A stretch of 64,000 nucleotides of DNA from contig NZ_JAMZEB010000002.1 of NCBI RefSeq assembly GCF_024172165.1, positions 558,001 to 622,000 on the forward strand, read 5' to 3'. A program made the position numbers and the translations under genes. Numbering within the stretch: position 1 is the first letter of the stretch; every line of letters begins with the position of its first letter. The notes beneath the pieces were generated by a model. It was given only the letters and a program-made list of their open reading frames with translations. It was not told the origin of the DNA and made no database searches. The stretch is from Nonomuraea thailandensis. GTDB taxonomy: Bacteria > Actinomycetota > Actinomycetes > Streptosporangiales > Streptosporangiaceae. Below are positions 1 to 10,514 of the stretch, piece by piece.

Positions 1-22
1 CCTCGATGTCGACCAGCGTCAT
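1..22 (-). CDS. Start of a gene, probably PAPS/APS reductase (cysH), cut by window edge
   Basis: Only seven codons are visible, reading MTLVDIE and running off the left edge. The ATG shares an ATGA overlap with the stop of the small zinc-ribbon gene, which is how translationally coupled genes look. In actinomycete sulfur operons the order sulfite reductase, small Cys-rich protein, cysH is common, so PAPS or APS reductase is the natural guess. The identity rests on gene order only; the visible residues are too few to identify a family. Confidence 0.4.
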
Positions 23-162
23 ATCTTCACTCCGATTCCAAGGAACTTCAGCTTGAAGGCACGAGCGCAGGCGCGGCAGTACCAGCCGCCATCACCCTCG
101 TAGGGTTCGAGATCCTCTTCGCCGCAGTAGGGGCAGTGGAAGGGAACCGCTCGTGTGGTCAT
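19..162 (-). CDS. Small zinc-ribbon-like protein of the sulfite reductase operon
   Basis: This 47-residue protein has two CxxC pairs: CPYC near residue 10 and CRAC near residue 31, separated by an acidic stretch. That spacing fits a small zinc ribbon or rubredoxin-like fold, although metal binding is inferred. Its ATG overlaps the sulfite reductase stop by four bases (ATGA), and its own stop overlaps the next ATG the same way, so the three genes are probably one coupled operon. Similar small proteins sit between sulfite reductase and cysH in Streptomyces. Function is unknown; a role in electron transfer or metal handling for sulfite reduction is possible. Confidence 0.75.
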   Translation of the reverse strand: MTTRAVPFHCPYCGEEDLEPYEGDGGWYCRACARAFKLKFLGIGVKI

Positions 163-1847
163 TTCAGGTCGGCCTCGTCTGCTCGCTGAACCCAGTCGGC
201 GAACGACTCGCCTTCCTTCTTCTGGCTGTCGTAGTTGGACACGACGCGCGCCACGTAGTCGGGCAGCGCCTTGGCTGTGGTCTTGAGACCGCGCACCTTC
301 CTGCCGAACCCGGCGTTGACGCCGAGCGAGCCGCCCAGGTGGATCTGGAAGCCCTCGACCTGGTCGCCGTTCTCGTCCACGACGAGCTGGCCCTTCAGGC
401 CGATGTCGGCGACCTGGATGCGGGCGCAGGAGTTGGGGCAGCCGTTGAGGTTGATGGTCAGCGGCTCCTCGAAGTCGGGCAGCCGCCGCTCCAGCTCGTC
501 GATCAGGTCCATGGCCGTGGCCTTGGTCTCGACGATGGCGAGCTTGCAGTACTCGATGCCGGTGCAGGCCATCGTCTGGCGGCGGAACGTCGAGGGCTTG
601 ACCTGCAGGTCGTTGGCCTCCAGCTCGGCCACGATGGAGTCGACCCGCTCGGGCGCGACGTCGAGGATGACCATCTTCTGCTCGACCGTGGTGCGGACCC
701 GGCCGGAGCCGTGCCGCTCGGCGATGTCGGCGATCAGGTGCAGCTTGTCGCCGTCGACCCGGCCCACCTTGGGCGCGAAGCCGACGTAGAAGTTGCCGTC
801 CTTCTGCGGGAAGACGCCCACGTGGTCGCGCCGGTTGCTGCGCGGCTGCTCGGGGGCGGGCCCGTCGGGCAGCTTCTCCTTGAGGTACTCGGTCTCCAGG
901 ATCTCCCTGAACTTCTCCGGCCCCCAGTCGTTGACCAGGAACTTGATGCGCGCCCGGTGCCGCAGCCGCCGGTAGCCGTAGTCGCGGAAGATCCCGACGA
1001 CGCCCTCGTGCACGTCGGCGGCCTTCTCGGGGCTGACGAACACGCCCAGCCGCTTGCCCAGCATCGGGTTGGTCGACAGGCCGCCGCCCACCCACAGGTC
1101 GTAGCCGGCCTCGCCGCGCTCGTTGACCACGCCGACGAACGCCACGTCGTTGATCTCGTGCACCGTGCAGTGCGCCGGGCAGCCGCTCAGCGCCGTCTTG
1201 AACTTGCGCGGCAGGTTCGAGTACGCCGGGTTGCCGACGACCCGGTCGTAGATCTCGGAGATCTGCGGGGTGGCGTCGAGCACCTCGTCGACGTCGATCC
1301 CGGCCAGCGGACACCCCATGATCACACGCGGGGTGTCGCCGCACGCCTCGGTGGTCGACAGCCCCACGGCCTCCAGGCGCTCCCAGATGTCGGGCACCGA
1401 CTCGATCTCCACCCAGTGGAGCTGGATGTTCTGGCGGTCGGTGATGTCGGCCGTGCCGCGGGCGTAGTCGTTGGAGATGTCGGCGATCGCCCGGAGCTGG
1501 GCCAGGTCGAGCTGGCCGCCGTCGATGCGCACGCGCAGCATGAAGTAGCTGTCGTCGAGCTCCTCCGGCTCCAGAATGGCCGTCTTGCCGCCGTCGATCC
1601 CCGGCTTGCGCTGCGTGTAGAGGCCGTACCACCGCATGCGGCCCCGCAGGTCGGCCGGGTCGATCGAGTCGAAGCCCCGCTTGGAGTAGATGTCGATGAT
1701 GCGCTGGCGGACGTTGAGACCGTCGTCGTTCTTCTTGTTCTCTTCGTTCTTGTTGAGCGGCTCACGGTAACCGAGAGCCCACTGGCCTTCGCCGCGCGGG
1801 CGCTTGTGGTGCCGGCTGGCAGGGGTGCGGCTGGCAGGGGTGCTCAT
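159..1847 (-). CDS. sir: Assimilatory ferredoxin-dependent sulfite (or nitrite) reductase
   Basis: The 562-residue product is a siroheme/[4Fe-4S] reductase of the NirA/SirA family, carrying out the six-electron reduction of sulfite to sulfide in the cytoplasm. The cluster-siroheme cysteines are visible as CTGIEYC (about residues 427-434) and CPNSC (about 470-474), the family pattern C-x5-C and C-x3-C. Both halves of the internally duplicated fold are present and the length is normal. The ATG is preceded by AAGGA six bases upstream. Coupling to a small CxxC protein and a probable cysH favours sulfite over nitrite. An upstream Cys-Cys leader peptide suggests control by cysteine supply. Nitrite reduction cannot be excluded from sequence alone. 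Confidence 0.92.
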   Translation of the reverse strand: MSTPASRTPASRHHKRPRGEGQWALGYREPLNKNEENKKNDDGLNVRQRIIDIYSKRGFDSIDPADLRGRMRWYGLYTQRKPGIDGGKTAILEPEELDDSYFMLRVRIDGGQLDLAQLRAIADISNDYARGTADITDRQNIQLHWVEIESVPDIWERLEAVGLSTTEACGDTPRVIMGCPLAGIDVDEVLDATPQISEIYDRVVGNPAYSNLPRKFKTALSGCPAHCTVHEINDVAFVGVVNERGEAGYDLWVGGGLSTNPMLGKRLGVFVSPEKAADVHEGVVGIFRDYGYRRLRHRARIKFLVNDWGPEKFREILETEYLKEKLPDGPAPEQPRSNRRDHVGVFPQKDGNFYVGFAPKVGRVDGDKLHLIADIAERHGSGRVRTTVEQKMVILDVAPERVDSIVAELEANDLQVKPSTFRRQTMACTGIEYCKLAIVETKATAMDLIDELERRLPDFEEPLTINLNGCPNSCARIQVADIGLKGQLVVDENGDQVEGFQIHLGGSLGVNAGFGRKVRGLKTTAKALPDYVARVVSNYDSQKKEGESFADWVQRADEADLK

Positions 1848-1885
1848 TGCGCGTCCTTAAGATCATGGGCGCGCGCAACGTTCCT

Positions 1886-1910
1886 CCTGCCTTCATCGTC
1901 GAAGGGCAGG
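1886..1910 (-). promoter_or_regulatory. Hairpin in the sir leader overlapping an AGGAGG sequence
   Basis: On the minus strand a CCTGCC-C-TTC arm pairs with GAA-GGCAGG, with one bulged base and a six-base loop. It lies between the leader-peptide stop and sir and touches an AGGAGG-like stretch. This could be part of an attenuation switch responding to ribosome position on the leader ORF. No run of U follows, so a simple intrinsic terminator is unlikely. Confidence 0.35.
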
Positions 1911-1959
1911 GCTGGAGAGGATGGAGTGCGACGCGCTCAGCGGTGGAAATCGACGTGGG

Positions 1960-2043
1960 TTAGCGGGCGTCGCAACAGATGGCACTGCGGACACGCTGAA
2001 GGTCGACGTGTCGTCGACCGACGAGCATGGGGTCCGCTGGCAT
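1960..2043 (-). CDS. Cysteine-containing leader peptide of the sulfite reductase operon
   Basis: A 27-codon frame (or 22 codons from the second ATG at 2028) contains the RRHVDL block and ends in ICCDAR before TAA. Actinobacterial sulfur genes are often preceded by leader peptides with an RHVDL-like block and Cys codons near the end, and mycobacterial leaderless poly-Cys short ORFs are known cysteine-responsive attenuators. The outer ATG lies six bases after a good -10 (TACTCT) with a -35 (TTGGAC) 17 bases further upstream, so the mRNA probably begins at the ATG with no Shine-Dalgarno. The tandem Cys codons would stall ribosomes when charged tRNA-Cys is scarce, altering the leader structure before sir. 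Confidence 0.72.
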   Translation of the reverse strand: MPADPMLVGRRHVDLQRVRSAICCDAR

Positions 2044-2049
2044 GCTTCG

Positions 2050-2078
2050 AGAGTACTCTGGCTGTCCGAGATGTCCAA
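2050..2078 (-). promoter_or_regulatory. Sigma-70-type promoter for the leader peptide and sir operon
   Basis: TTGGAC and TACTCT are separated by exactly 17 bases. The -10 ends six bases before an ATG, placing the transcript start on or next to the first base of that codon, the arrangement expected of a leaderless mRNA. Confidence 0.65.
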
Positions 2079-2122
2079 GACCGGGTCCAGAGTGTGGGAT
2101 AGTGGCCCCCTCTGCCTGGGCC

Positions 2123-2248
2123 TCAGCCCTGACGCGGCCAGTCGAGCTCCGATTCCTCCGGCAGCGCCTGCTCCTTGTGCTGGCAGTCGCACCACGAGCC
2201 GCCGCGGCAGTCTTCGTGGCGTTTGTCCTTGCAGCTCTCGCAGATCAC
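2123..2248 (-). CDS. 41-residue Cys/His-rich small protein, unknown function
   Basis: A GTG-initiated frame begins ICESCKDKRHEDC and continues to WCDCQH, then an acidic tail ending DWPRQG. Five Cys and two His in the first 24 residues (CxxC, then C and CxC with His) look like a small zinc-binding module. The stop-to-stop frame allows no other start. A TAATGT hexamer six bases before the GTG could serve as a leaderless -10. It is transcribed divergently from the TIGR03084 gene and toward the sir leader promoter. I recognise the pattern as a conserved actinobacterial small protein but know no function. Confidence 0.7.
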   Translation of the reverse strand: MICESCKDKRHEDCRGGSWCDCQHKEQALPEESELDWPRQG

Positions 2249-2296
2249 GTTACGACATTATTCTCCCAGAACGTCGCTCACGTTAGGCTGGCGCGC

Positions 2297-3091
2297 GTGG
2301 ACCTCATGGCCGAGTTGCTCGCCGATCTGCGCGCCGAGACCGAGTCCTTCGAGGCGCTGCTGCGCGACGTGCGGGACGGCGACTGGGAGCGGCCCACGCC
2401 GGCCGAGGGCTGGGCGGTCCGCGACCAGGTGAGCCACCTGGCGTGGTTCGACGACGCCGCCGTGCTGGCCGCCGGCGACCCCGATGGCCACCGCGCCTCG
2501 CTGGCGCGTTTCACGTCCGTGGACGACGTCGCGGCCGAGGCCCGCGCGATGGCGCCGCGGGAGCTGCTCGCCTGGTTCCGCGCGTCCCGCGCCCGCAGCC
2601 TGGAGGTGTTCGCCGGGCTCGACGCCCGCGACCGGCTGCCGTGGTTCGGGCCGGACATGTCGGCCGCCTCGTTCGTCACGGCGCGGCTGATGGAGACGTG
2701 GGCGCACGGCCAGGACGTGGCCGACGCGCTCGGCGTCACCAGGGAGCCGACGCCGCGGCTGCGGCACGTGGCCATGATGGGCTTCAGGGCCCGCCCGTAC
2801 AGCTTCGCCGTCCGCGGCCTGCCCGCCCCCGCCGAGCCCGTACGCGTGGAGCTCGTCCTGCCCGGCGGCGGCGCCTGGACGGCCGGCCCGCCGGACGCCC
2901 CCTCGCTCGTCCGCGGCACCGCCCTGGACTTCTGCCTCGTCGTCACCCAGCGCATCCATCTGTCGGACACCGCCCTGGAGCCGGTGGGCGAGCCCGCGCG
3001 GGCCTGGATGGAGATCGCGCAGTGCTTCGCGGGGCCACCCGGAAAGGGACGGAGCCCCAAATCGGGGGTGAATCAGGGTCATTCCGGATGA
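2297..3091 (+). CDS. TIGR03084 family metal-binding protein (DinB/MDMPI-like fold)
   Basis: The 264-residue product begins DLMAELLADL and carries PTPAEGWAVRDQVSHLAWFD, the N-terminal motif of the TIGR03084 family. This is a DinB-like four-helix bundle related to mycothiol-dependent maleylpyruvate isomerase. Candidate metal ligands are the His of VSHLAWFD, the His of ETWAHGQD and the His of RHVAMM. The GTG start is chosen because the family begins here; the open frame extends upstream but that part is unlike any protein. A thiol-S-transferase or detoxification role is a family-level guess; the substrate is unknown. It stands alone between divergent and downstream unrelated genes. Confidence 0.8.
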   Translation: MDLMAELLADLRAETESFEALLRDVRDGDWERPTPAEGWAVRDQVSHLAWFDDAAVLAAGDPDGHRASLARFTSVDDVAAEARAMAPRELLAWFRASRARSLEVFAGLDARDRLPWFGPDMSAASFVTARLMETWAHGQDVADALGVTREPTPRLRHVAMMGFRARPYSFAVRGLPAPAEPVRVELVLPGGGAWTAGPPDAPSLVRGTALDFCLVVTQRIHLSDTALEPVGEPARAWMEIAQCFAGPPGKGRSPKSGVNQGHSG

Positions 3092-3124
3092 CGCTCACGT
3101 CATGATCCGTGACATGCTGTGAGC

Positions 3125-3499
3125 ATGCGCACAATCCTGAACGTCATCTGGCTGGTGTTCGCGGGGATCTGGCTGGCGATGGGCTACGCGCTGGCGGGGG
3201 TCATCTGCTGCATCCTCATCGTCACGATCCCGTTCGGCATCGCCTCGTTCAGAATCGCCAAGTACGCGCTGTGGCCCTTCGGCCGCACCGTGGTCCGCGA
3301 CCCCGGCGCCGGCGTCCTCTCCCTTGTCGGCAACATCATCTGGTTCGTGGTCGCCGGCATCTGGCTGGCCATCGGCCACGTGGTCACCTCGATCCCGCTG
3401 TTCATCTCGATCATCGGCATCCCGATGGGCGTGGCGAACATCAAACTCATCCCCGTCTCCCTCCTTCCGCTGGGCGCGCGCATCGTGGACAACGACTAG
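3125..3499 (+). CDS. yccF: YccF-domain inner membrane protein
   Basis: The 124-residue protein has two copies of a hydrophobic unit (around residues 5-45 and 68-110), each with the NxIW...IPFGIA / IPMGVANIK pattern of the YccF (DUF307) family. Four membrane segments are likely. Family members begin MRT, which supports the ATG over a GTG six bases upstream. Function is unknown throughout the family. No clear Shine-Dalgarno is seen. A hairpin follows the stop and BrkB-like yihY lies downstream in the same direction. Confidence 0.85.
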   Translation: MRTILNVIWLVFAGIWLAMGYALAGVICCILIVTIPFGIASFRIAKYALWPFGRTVVRDPGAGVLSLVGNIIWFVVAGIWLAIGHVVTSIPLFISIIGIPMGVANIKLIPVSLLPLGARIVDND

Positions 3500-3539
3500 C
3501 AGTGGCGCCGGGACGTAAGCTGTCCCGAAGAGTCACTGC
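3499..3539 (+). terminator. Stem-loop after yccF
   Basis: Two nested stems begin at the stop codon: GCAGTG/CACTGC outside and CGGGAC/GTCCCG inside with a seven-base loop. No T-run follows, so termination or mRNA end protection are both possible. Confidence 0.4.
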
Positions 3540-3557
3540 GACATACCGTTGGGTGCC

Positions 3558-4490
3558 ATGACGTCCACCGATGCGCCTCCCCGGCCCAAGCGCGGGCTCG
3601 TCTCCCATGCCCGGGCCAGGCTGAACTGGGTGCTCGACACCAACACGTGGGCGATCGTGCGCGCCGCCACCAACGCCGGCGTCACCTACCGCGTCACCGG
3701 CCTGGCGGGGGAGGCGGCGTTCTTCGCGCTGCTCTCGCTGCCGCCGTTCGTGCTGGGCCTGATCGGCGTGCTGGGCAAGCTCGGCACCTGGCTGGGCCCC
3801 ACCGTCGTCACCCAGGTGAAGACCTGGGTGATCGAGCAGGCGGGGCTGCTGTTCACCGACGACGCGGTCAACAAGGTGATCAACCCGCTGCTCACCGACG
3901 TGCTCAGCGACGACGCCGGCAAGGTGTCGATCATCTCGCTGGGCTTCCTGCTGTCGCTCTGGTCCGGCTCCAGGGCGCTGTACGTGTACGTCGACCTCAT
4001 CTCCGTCGCCTACGGGCTGGGGGAGGAGCGCGGCATCATCCGCACCCGGCTGATGTCGTTCGGCCTCTACGTCATCGGCCTGATCATCGGCATCATCGTC
4101 ATGCCGATCCTCGTCGTCGGCCCGACCCTGATCAAGGACGCGCTGCCCGCCGACTACGGCATCCTCATCGACCTGCTCTACTGGCCCGTCGTGATCATCG
4201 GCTCGGTGCTGTTCCTCACCGTGCTCTACCACGTCAGCGTCCCGGTGCGCACGAAGTGGTACCGCGAGCTGCCGGGGGCCATCCTGGCGCTGTTCCTGTG
4301 GATCGTCTGCGCGGCCGTGCTGCGCGCCGTGCTGGCCGCCTGGTTCTCGCCCGTCTCGGTGTACGGCTCGCTGGCCGCGCCCATCGCGCTGCTGCTGTGG
4401 CTCTACATCACGGCGCTGGCCGTGCTCATCGGGGCCATCCTGAACGCCGAGGTCGACCGGCTCTGGCCGGGCGTGAGCCGTACCAGATAA
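3558..4490 (+). CDS. yihY: YihY/BrkB family membrane protein
   Basis: The 310-residue integral membrane protein shows about six transmembrane segments, with the family hallmark near residues 40-60 (TYRVTGLAGEAAFFALLSLPP) and the C-terminal VSVYGSLAAPIALLLWLYITALAVLIGAILNAE block. BrkB/YihY proteins are widespread inner membrane proteins, once misnamed ribonuclease BN; proposed roles include transport and flippase activity, none settled. The ATG is preferred over an upstream in-frame TTG. The two tandem kinases follow 18 bases downstream in the same direction. Confidence 0.87.
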   Translation: MTSTDAPPRPKRGLVSHARARLNWVLDTNTWAIVRAATNAGVTYRVTGLAGEAAFFALLSLPPFVLGLIGVLGKLGTWLGPTVVTQVKTWVIEQAGLLFTDDAVNKVINPLLTDVLSDDAGKVSIISLGFLLSLWSGSRALYVYVDLISVAYGLGEERGIIRTRLMSFGLYVIGLIIGIIVMPILVVGPTLIKDALPADYGILIDLLYWPVVIIGSVLFLTVLYHVSVPVRTKWYRELPGAILALFLWIVCAAVLRAVLAAWFSPVSVYGSLAAPIALLLWLYITALAVLIGAILNAEVDRLWPGVSRTR

Positions 4491-4508
4491 CCATTCCGCC
4501 GCCGGATC

Positions 4509-5896
4509 ATGTCCGGAATAATCCCACCGGTGAACGTGCAGCAGCGGGTCGGGCCGTACACCCTCCTCAGGAAGCTCGGGGAGGGCGGGATGGGCGTCGT
4601 CCACCTCGCGCAGGACCCGTCGGGGCGGCGCGTGGCGCTGAAGACCATGCGGCCCGACCTGGCCGGGCGGGAGGAGTTCAGGCGGCGCTTCGGCAAGGAG
4701 AGCGAGGCGGCCAGGAGGGTCGCCAGGTTCTGCACCGCGCCCGTGCTCGACGCCGGGTTCGACAACGGCACCGCCTACCTCGTCACCGAGTTCGTCGAGG
4801 GCCCCGACCTGTCCTCGGTGGTCGCCCAGGCCCCGCTGACCGGCTCCAACCTGGAGGCGCTGGCCGTCGGCGTGGCCACCGCGCTGGCCGCCATCCACCA
4901 GGCGGGGGTCGTGCACCGCGACCTCAAGCCGTCCAACGTGCTGCTCAGCCCCGTCGGGCCGCGGGTCATCGACTTCGGCGTCGCCCAGCTCGCCGACACC
5001 CCGGGCGCGGTGGCGACGATCGCGACGATGATGGGGACGCCCGCGTACATGTCGCCGGAGCAGGCGAGGGGCGAGCACGTGACTCCGGCGGGTGACGTCT
5101 TCTCCTGGGGCGCCCTGGTGACGTACGCCGGCACCGGCAGGCCGCCCTTCGGCCTCGGCGGCGTGGCGGAGGTCGTCTACCGCGTCATCAACCACGCCCC
5201 CAAGCTCGACGGGCTCGACGAGCGCATCAGGCCGCTGGTCGAACGGGCGCTGGACAAGGACCCGGCGCGCCGCCCGACCGCCCAGCAGCTCGTGGACGGC
5301 CTCCTCGGCCGCACGGGCGTGCCGGTCTCCGCCGCCACCGAGGCGGTCTCGGAGAGCTGGCGGCCCCCCGTCGTGCGGCCGTCCGCTCCGCGTCGCGCGT
5401 TTCCCTGGCTGGCGATCGTCGGCGCCGTGGTCGCCGCCGCCGTCGGGGCGGGCGTCACCTTCGCCCTGGTACGCCCCGGGGAGCGGCCGGGCGTCCAGCC
5501 GGGCACCCCGGCGGCCGCCGCCACGATCGACGCCCTGGGCAGCCGGCTAGAGGTGCGGGTCGACTCGCTGGTGCGCGAGGGCGCCAGGGCCCGCCTGCAG
5601 TGGACGGTCAAGAACGTCGGCACCGAGAACGCGCCCCTGGTCGGCAAGCTCGGCTCCGGCGTGTTCGACGAGACCGTCTCGCGCGTGAGCATCGTCCCGC
5701 CAGGGGTCGGCAATCCGCTCTACCCGGCCTTCAAGGACGGCGCCTGCCAGTGCTTCACCGTCCCCAAGGCCTCGTTCCCCGGGGGCGCGCAGCTCCAGCT
5801 CTGGGCCGTCTTCGAGGGGCTGCCCGAGACCGCGGAGCGGGTGGACGTCAACCTGGGGCCGCTCGGCTCGATCAAGAACGTGGCCGTCACCGGGGC

Positions 5897-5900
<4 letters not shown>
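4509..5900 (+). CDS. Transmembrane Ser/Thr protein kinase (first of a tandem pair)
   Basis: An intact eukaryotic-type (PknB-like) kinase domain covers roughly residues 15-270: GEGGMG glycine loop, VALK with Lys45, HRDLKPSN with Asp138, DFG at 155-157 and GTPAYMSPEQA. A membrane helix follows at about 298-321, then an extracellular domain of about 135 residues containing DGACQCF. The catalytic residues are all present, so activity is expected. The second kinase overlaps by four bases and has the same architecture, so the pair arose by duplication. The ATG used has no clear Shine-Dalgarno; a GTG seven codons in is an alternative. Ligand unknown. Confidence 0.9.
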
Positions 5901-7486
<1,586 letters not shown>

Positions 7487-7503
7487 GCCCCTGGCGCATC
7501 CGA

Positions 7504-7593
7504 TAAGGTCTAGGAACGAGACGCGACTGGCGCATTGGGTGGGATCGACCACCAGGGAGCGAAAGGAGCGGAGGCCGTGCGCCTGGGTCTTCG
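7504..7593 (+). promoter_or_regulatory. ZTP (pfl-type) riboswitch with its -10, upstream of glyA
   Basis: A TAAGGT -10 at 7504-7509 is followed by the conserved parts of the ZTP/pfl RNA in order: CTGGCG at 7527, a GGTGG/CCACC stem closing at 7553, GGGAGC at 7555, and GCGCCTGGG at 7579. GGCG of the first block can form the class pseudoknot with CGCC of the last. The closing stem pairs GAGAC with GTCTT. ZTP riboswitches sense Z nucleotides that accumulate when 10-formyl-THF is short and switch on one-carbon genes such as glyA. A small CATCG/CGATG hairpin just before the AGGAG suggests translational control. Confidence 0.8.
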
Positions 7594-7620
7594 CACATCG
7601 TCAACGATGACAGGAGAGTC

Positions 7621-8871
<1,251 letters not shown>

Positions 8872-8889
8872 GGAATCTCCGGCACGAGA

Positions 8890-8934
8890 GAAGCACCCCA
8901 CCGCGCGGGCTCCCGGTGCGCGGTGGGGTGCTTC
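8890..8934 (+). terminator. Strong bidirectional terminator between glyA and the CHRD gene
   Basis: A 17-base-pair perfect stem (GAAGCACCCCACCGCGC and its complement) closes an 11-base loop. It lies just after the glyA stop and between convergent genes, so it can serve both strands. Confidence 0.85.
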
Positions 8935-9052
8935 GTGCGATCGGGGTGGGCCGGAGTACCCCGTCGCGGTGGCCGATCCCGGCCCGGAGGACTGGTCCGG
9001 ATCGGCCTGGGACGGCCTTCCAGGGACGGGACCGAATCGTCCCCTGAAGGCC

Positions 9053-9088
9053 TCAAGGTTCAAGCCTCGGGCTCAAGCTCCAGGCTCA
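9053..9088 (-). repeat. Degenerate 13-base repeats anchored on the CHRD-gene stop codon
   Basis: Reading the minus strand from the stop, TGAGCCTGGAGCT is followed by TGAGCCCGAGGCT and TGAACCTTGAGGC. The first copy contains the stop codon itself. Similar stop-anchored repeats occur at four other loci in this window. Confidence 0.55.
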
Positions 9089-10354
9089 CCCGAGGAAGAC
9101 GTAGTCGGCCCCGTACGGCACCCTGGCCTCCGTGCCCGGCACGCAGGCCCCCGCGGGCGCGGTGCCGCCGGTCGTGTTGAGGCGCAGGATCTGGGTGGCG
9201 TGGGCGAGCAGGCCGGTGCCCGCGCCCGCCTGGGCGGCGTCGAGGACCAGCTCGGGGATGTGGCCGCCGTTCGGCGTCCTGGTGACGACCGAGCCGCGCA
9301 CCGCGCTCCCGTCCGGGGCGATCCACTGCGGCGGCCCCGAGCCCGGCGTGACGAACGAGTGGTCGATGCCGCGCCGCAGCCTGGCCGTCACGCCGAGCTG
9401 GGTGAACCCGTGGCCGCCCGCCGGCAGGGGCGTGCAGGCGTAGATCTGCGAGCCGCGCAGCACCTCCGCGGTGAGCGCGCGCGGGTGGGTGAACGGCTCG
9501 CCGGAGAGCGGGCCGCGCACCGCGCCGCCGCGGAAGTCCAGCGTGTGCAGGTTCGTGTAGTACGCGTCCGGCTTCGCGGCGATGCGCTCGGCGACCCCGG
9601 CGCTGACCGGCGTCACCCCCGCGACGCCGGTCACGTTCTCGGGCAGCCCCCGCGCGGCCGCGAACAGGTCGGCCACCACCGCGCCGCTCCTGCCCGGCGC
9701 GCCCTTGTGCAGGCGCCCCGCGCTCACCCGGCCCAGCCCGCTCCAGGAGACGGTGTAGGCGATGGAGGAGCCGCCGGGCCTCAGCCACCACACGGCCCTG
9801 CCGTCCGCGTCGCCGCCCGGCACGTGCCGGCCGCCGCCGGCCTGGGAGGAGAGCGTGGCCTGGTCGCCGCCGTGCAGGACGCCGCCGAGGTCGACGGGCT
9901 TGCTCAGCCGGTGGAACTGGCCGCGTACCGCGCCCTTGGGGTGGGCGGCGTCGTGCAGGTTGACGTAGAAGCCTGCGGGGTCGGCGACGAGTGCCTGGAC
10001 GAGGTCGTTCCCGGCCCTGACGGTGCCGGTGACGCCGCGGGCGGAGGACGGCGGGGGCGTGGTGAGCAGGCCGAGCCGGACGTCGCCGTCGGCGCCCCTG
10101 GCCCCGAGGTGGACGTGGACGGCGGTAGGGGTGCCGATCCTGTCCCAGCGGGCCGCGAACGTCACCTCGTTCCCGCTGATCCTGAGCACGACCGTCGAGT
10201 GGCCGTCCGTGTCGCCGGGGGCGCCCACCTCGTTCGCGCCGCGCAGGGCCGCCGCGAGATGGACCTCGTCACCGGACGCGTGCGCGGGCACAGCGGGGGC
10301 GGCAAGCACACCCGCCCCTAAAACCGCACAAATAGCGATCTTACGGATAGACAT
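9086..10354 (-). CDS. Secreted protein with two CHRD domains and a C-terminal DUF3455 domain
   Basis: The 422-residue protein has a signal peptide cut near AHA (residue 26), then two CHRD-like repeats (about 30-150 and 165-290) marked by FYVNLHDAAHPKGAVRGQ and YYTNLHTLDFRGGAVRG. A DUF3455-like domain (about 295-422) carries IYACTPLPAG, the WIAPDGSAVRG block and a C-terminal Cys. CHRD domains bind extracellular ligands in chordin; bacterial roles are unknown. GAGG lies seven bases before the ATG. An ECF-type promoter matching that of the neighbouring sigma-factor gene precedes it, so it is probably a target of that sigma factor. Confidence 0.85.
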   Translation of the reverse strand: MSIRKIAICAVLGAGVLAAPAVPAHASGDEVHLAAALRGANEVGAPGDTDGHSTVVLRISGNEVTFAARWDRIGTPTAVHVHLGARGADGDVRLGLLTTPPPSSARGVTGTVRAGNDLVQALVADPAGFYVNLHDAAHPKGAVRGQFHRLSKPVDLGGVLHGGDQATLSSQAGGGRHVPGGDADGRAVWWLRPGGSSIAYTVSWSGLGRVSAGRLHKGAPGRSGAVVADLFAAARGLPENVTGVAGVTPVSAGVAERIAAKPDAYYTNLHTLDFRGGAVRGPLSGEPFTHPRALTAEVLRGSQIYACTPLPAGGHGFTQLGVTARLRRGIDHSFVTPGSGPPQWIAPDGSAVRGSVVTRTPNGGHIPELVLDAAQAGAGTGLLAHATQILRLNTTGGTAPAGACVPGTEARVPYGADYVFLG

Positions 10355-10400
10355 CAGGAAACCTCATAAAAGGCTCGATATTTCAATCGGTACGGCAGGC

Positions 10401-10428
10401 AGTACGCGCCGCGAGCCGGAGAGGTTCA
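10401..10428 (-). promoter_or_regulatory. ECF-type promoter of the CHRD gene
   Basis: TGAACC and CGTACT are separated by 16 bases on the minus strand. This resembles the TGAACC / CGT pattern of SigK/SigL-type ECF factors and matches the promoter in front of the adjacent sigma factor gene. Confidence 0.65.
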
Positions 10429-10471
10429 ATCCCTGGGCCGGCAATTTCCCGCCTTCGCAACGGCACACGAA

Positions 10472-10502
10472 GATGCCCTCCCACCAGCGGTGAGAGGGCA
10501 TC
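10472..10502 (-). terminator. Terminator of the sigma/anti-sigma operon
   Basis: A GATGCCCTC / GAGGGCATC nine-base-pair stem extends inward through CACC/GGTG around a three-base loop, starting 12 bases after the anti-sigma stop. Confidence 0.75.
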
Positions 10503-10514
10503 ACTCGATCAGAG

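Noticed and set aside
153..2102. A 649-residue open frame on the plus strand opposite sir
   Set aside because: It mirrors the sir coding frame, has shadow composition rich in Val, Asp, Leu and His, and no recognisable domain. High GC produces long antisense frames throughout.
2027..2296. N-terminal extension of the TIGR03084 protein by 90 residues
   Set aside because: The extension overlaps a small Cys-rich gene on the other strand and has no family similarity, while the GTG at 2297 matches the usual family start.
7487..7620. Glycine riboswitch upstream of glyA
   Set aside because: The conserved glycine-aptamer blocks are missing, while the CTGGCG, GGGAGC and GCGCCTGGG blocks of the ZTP class are all present.
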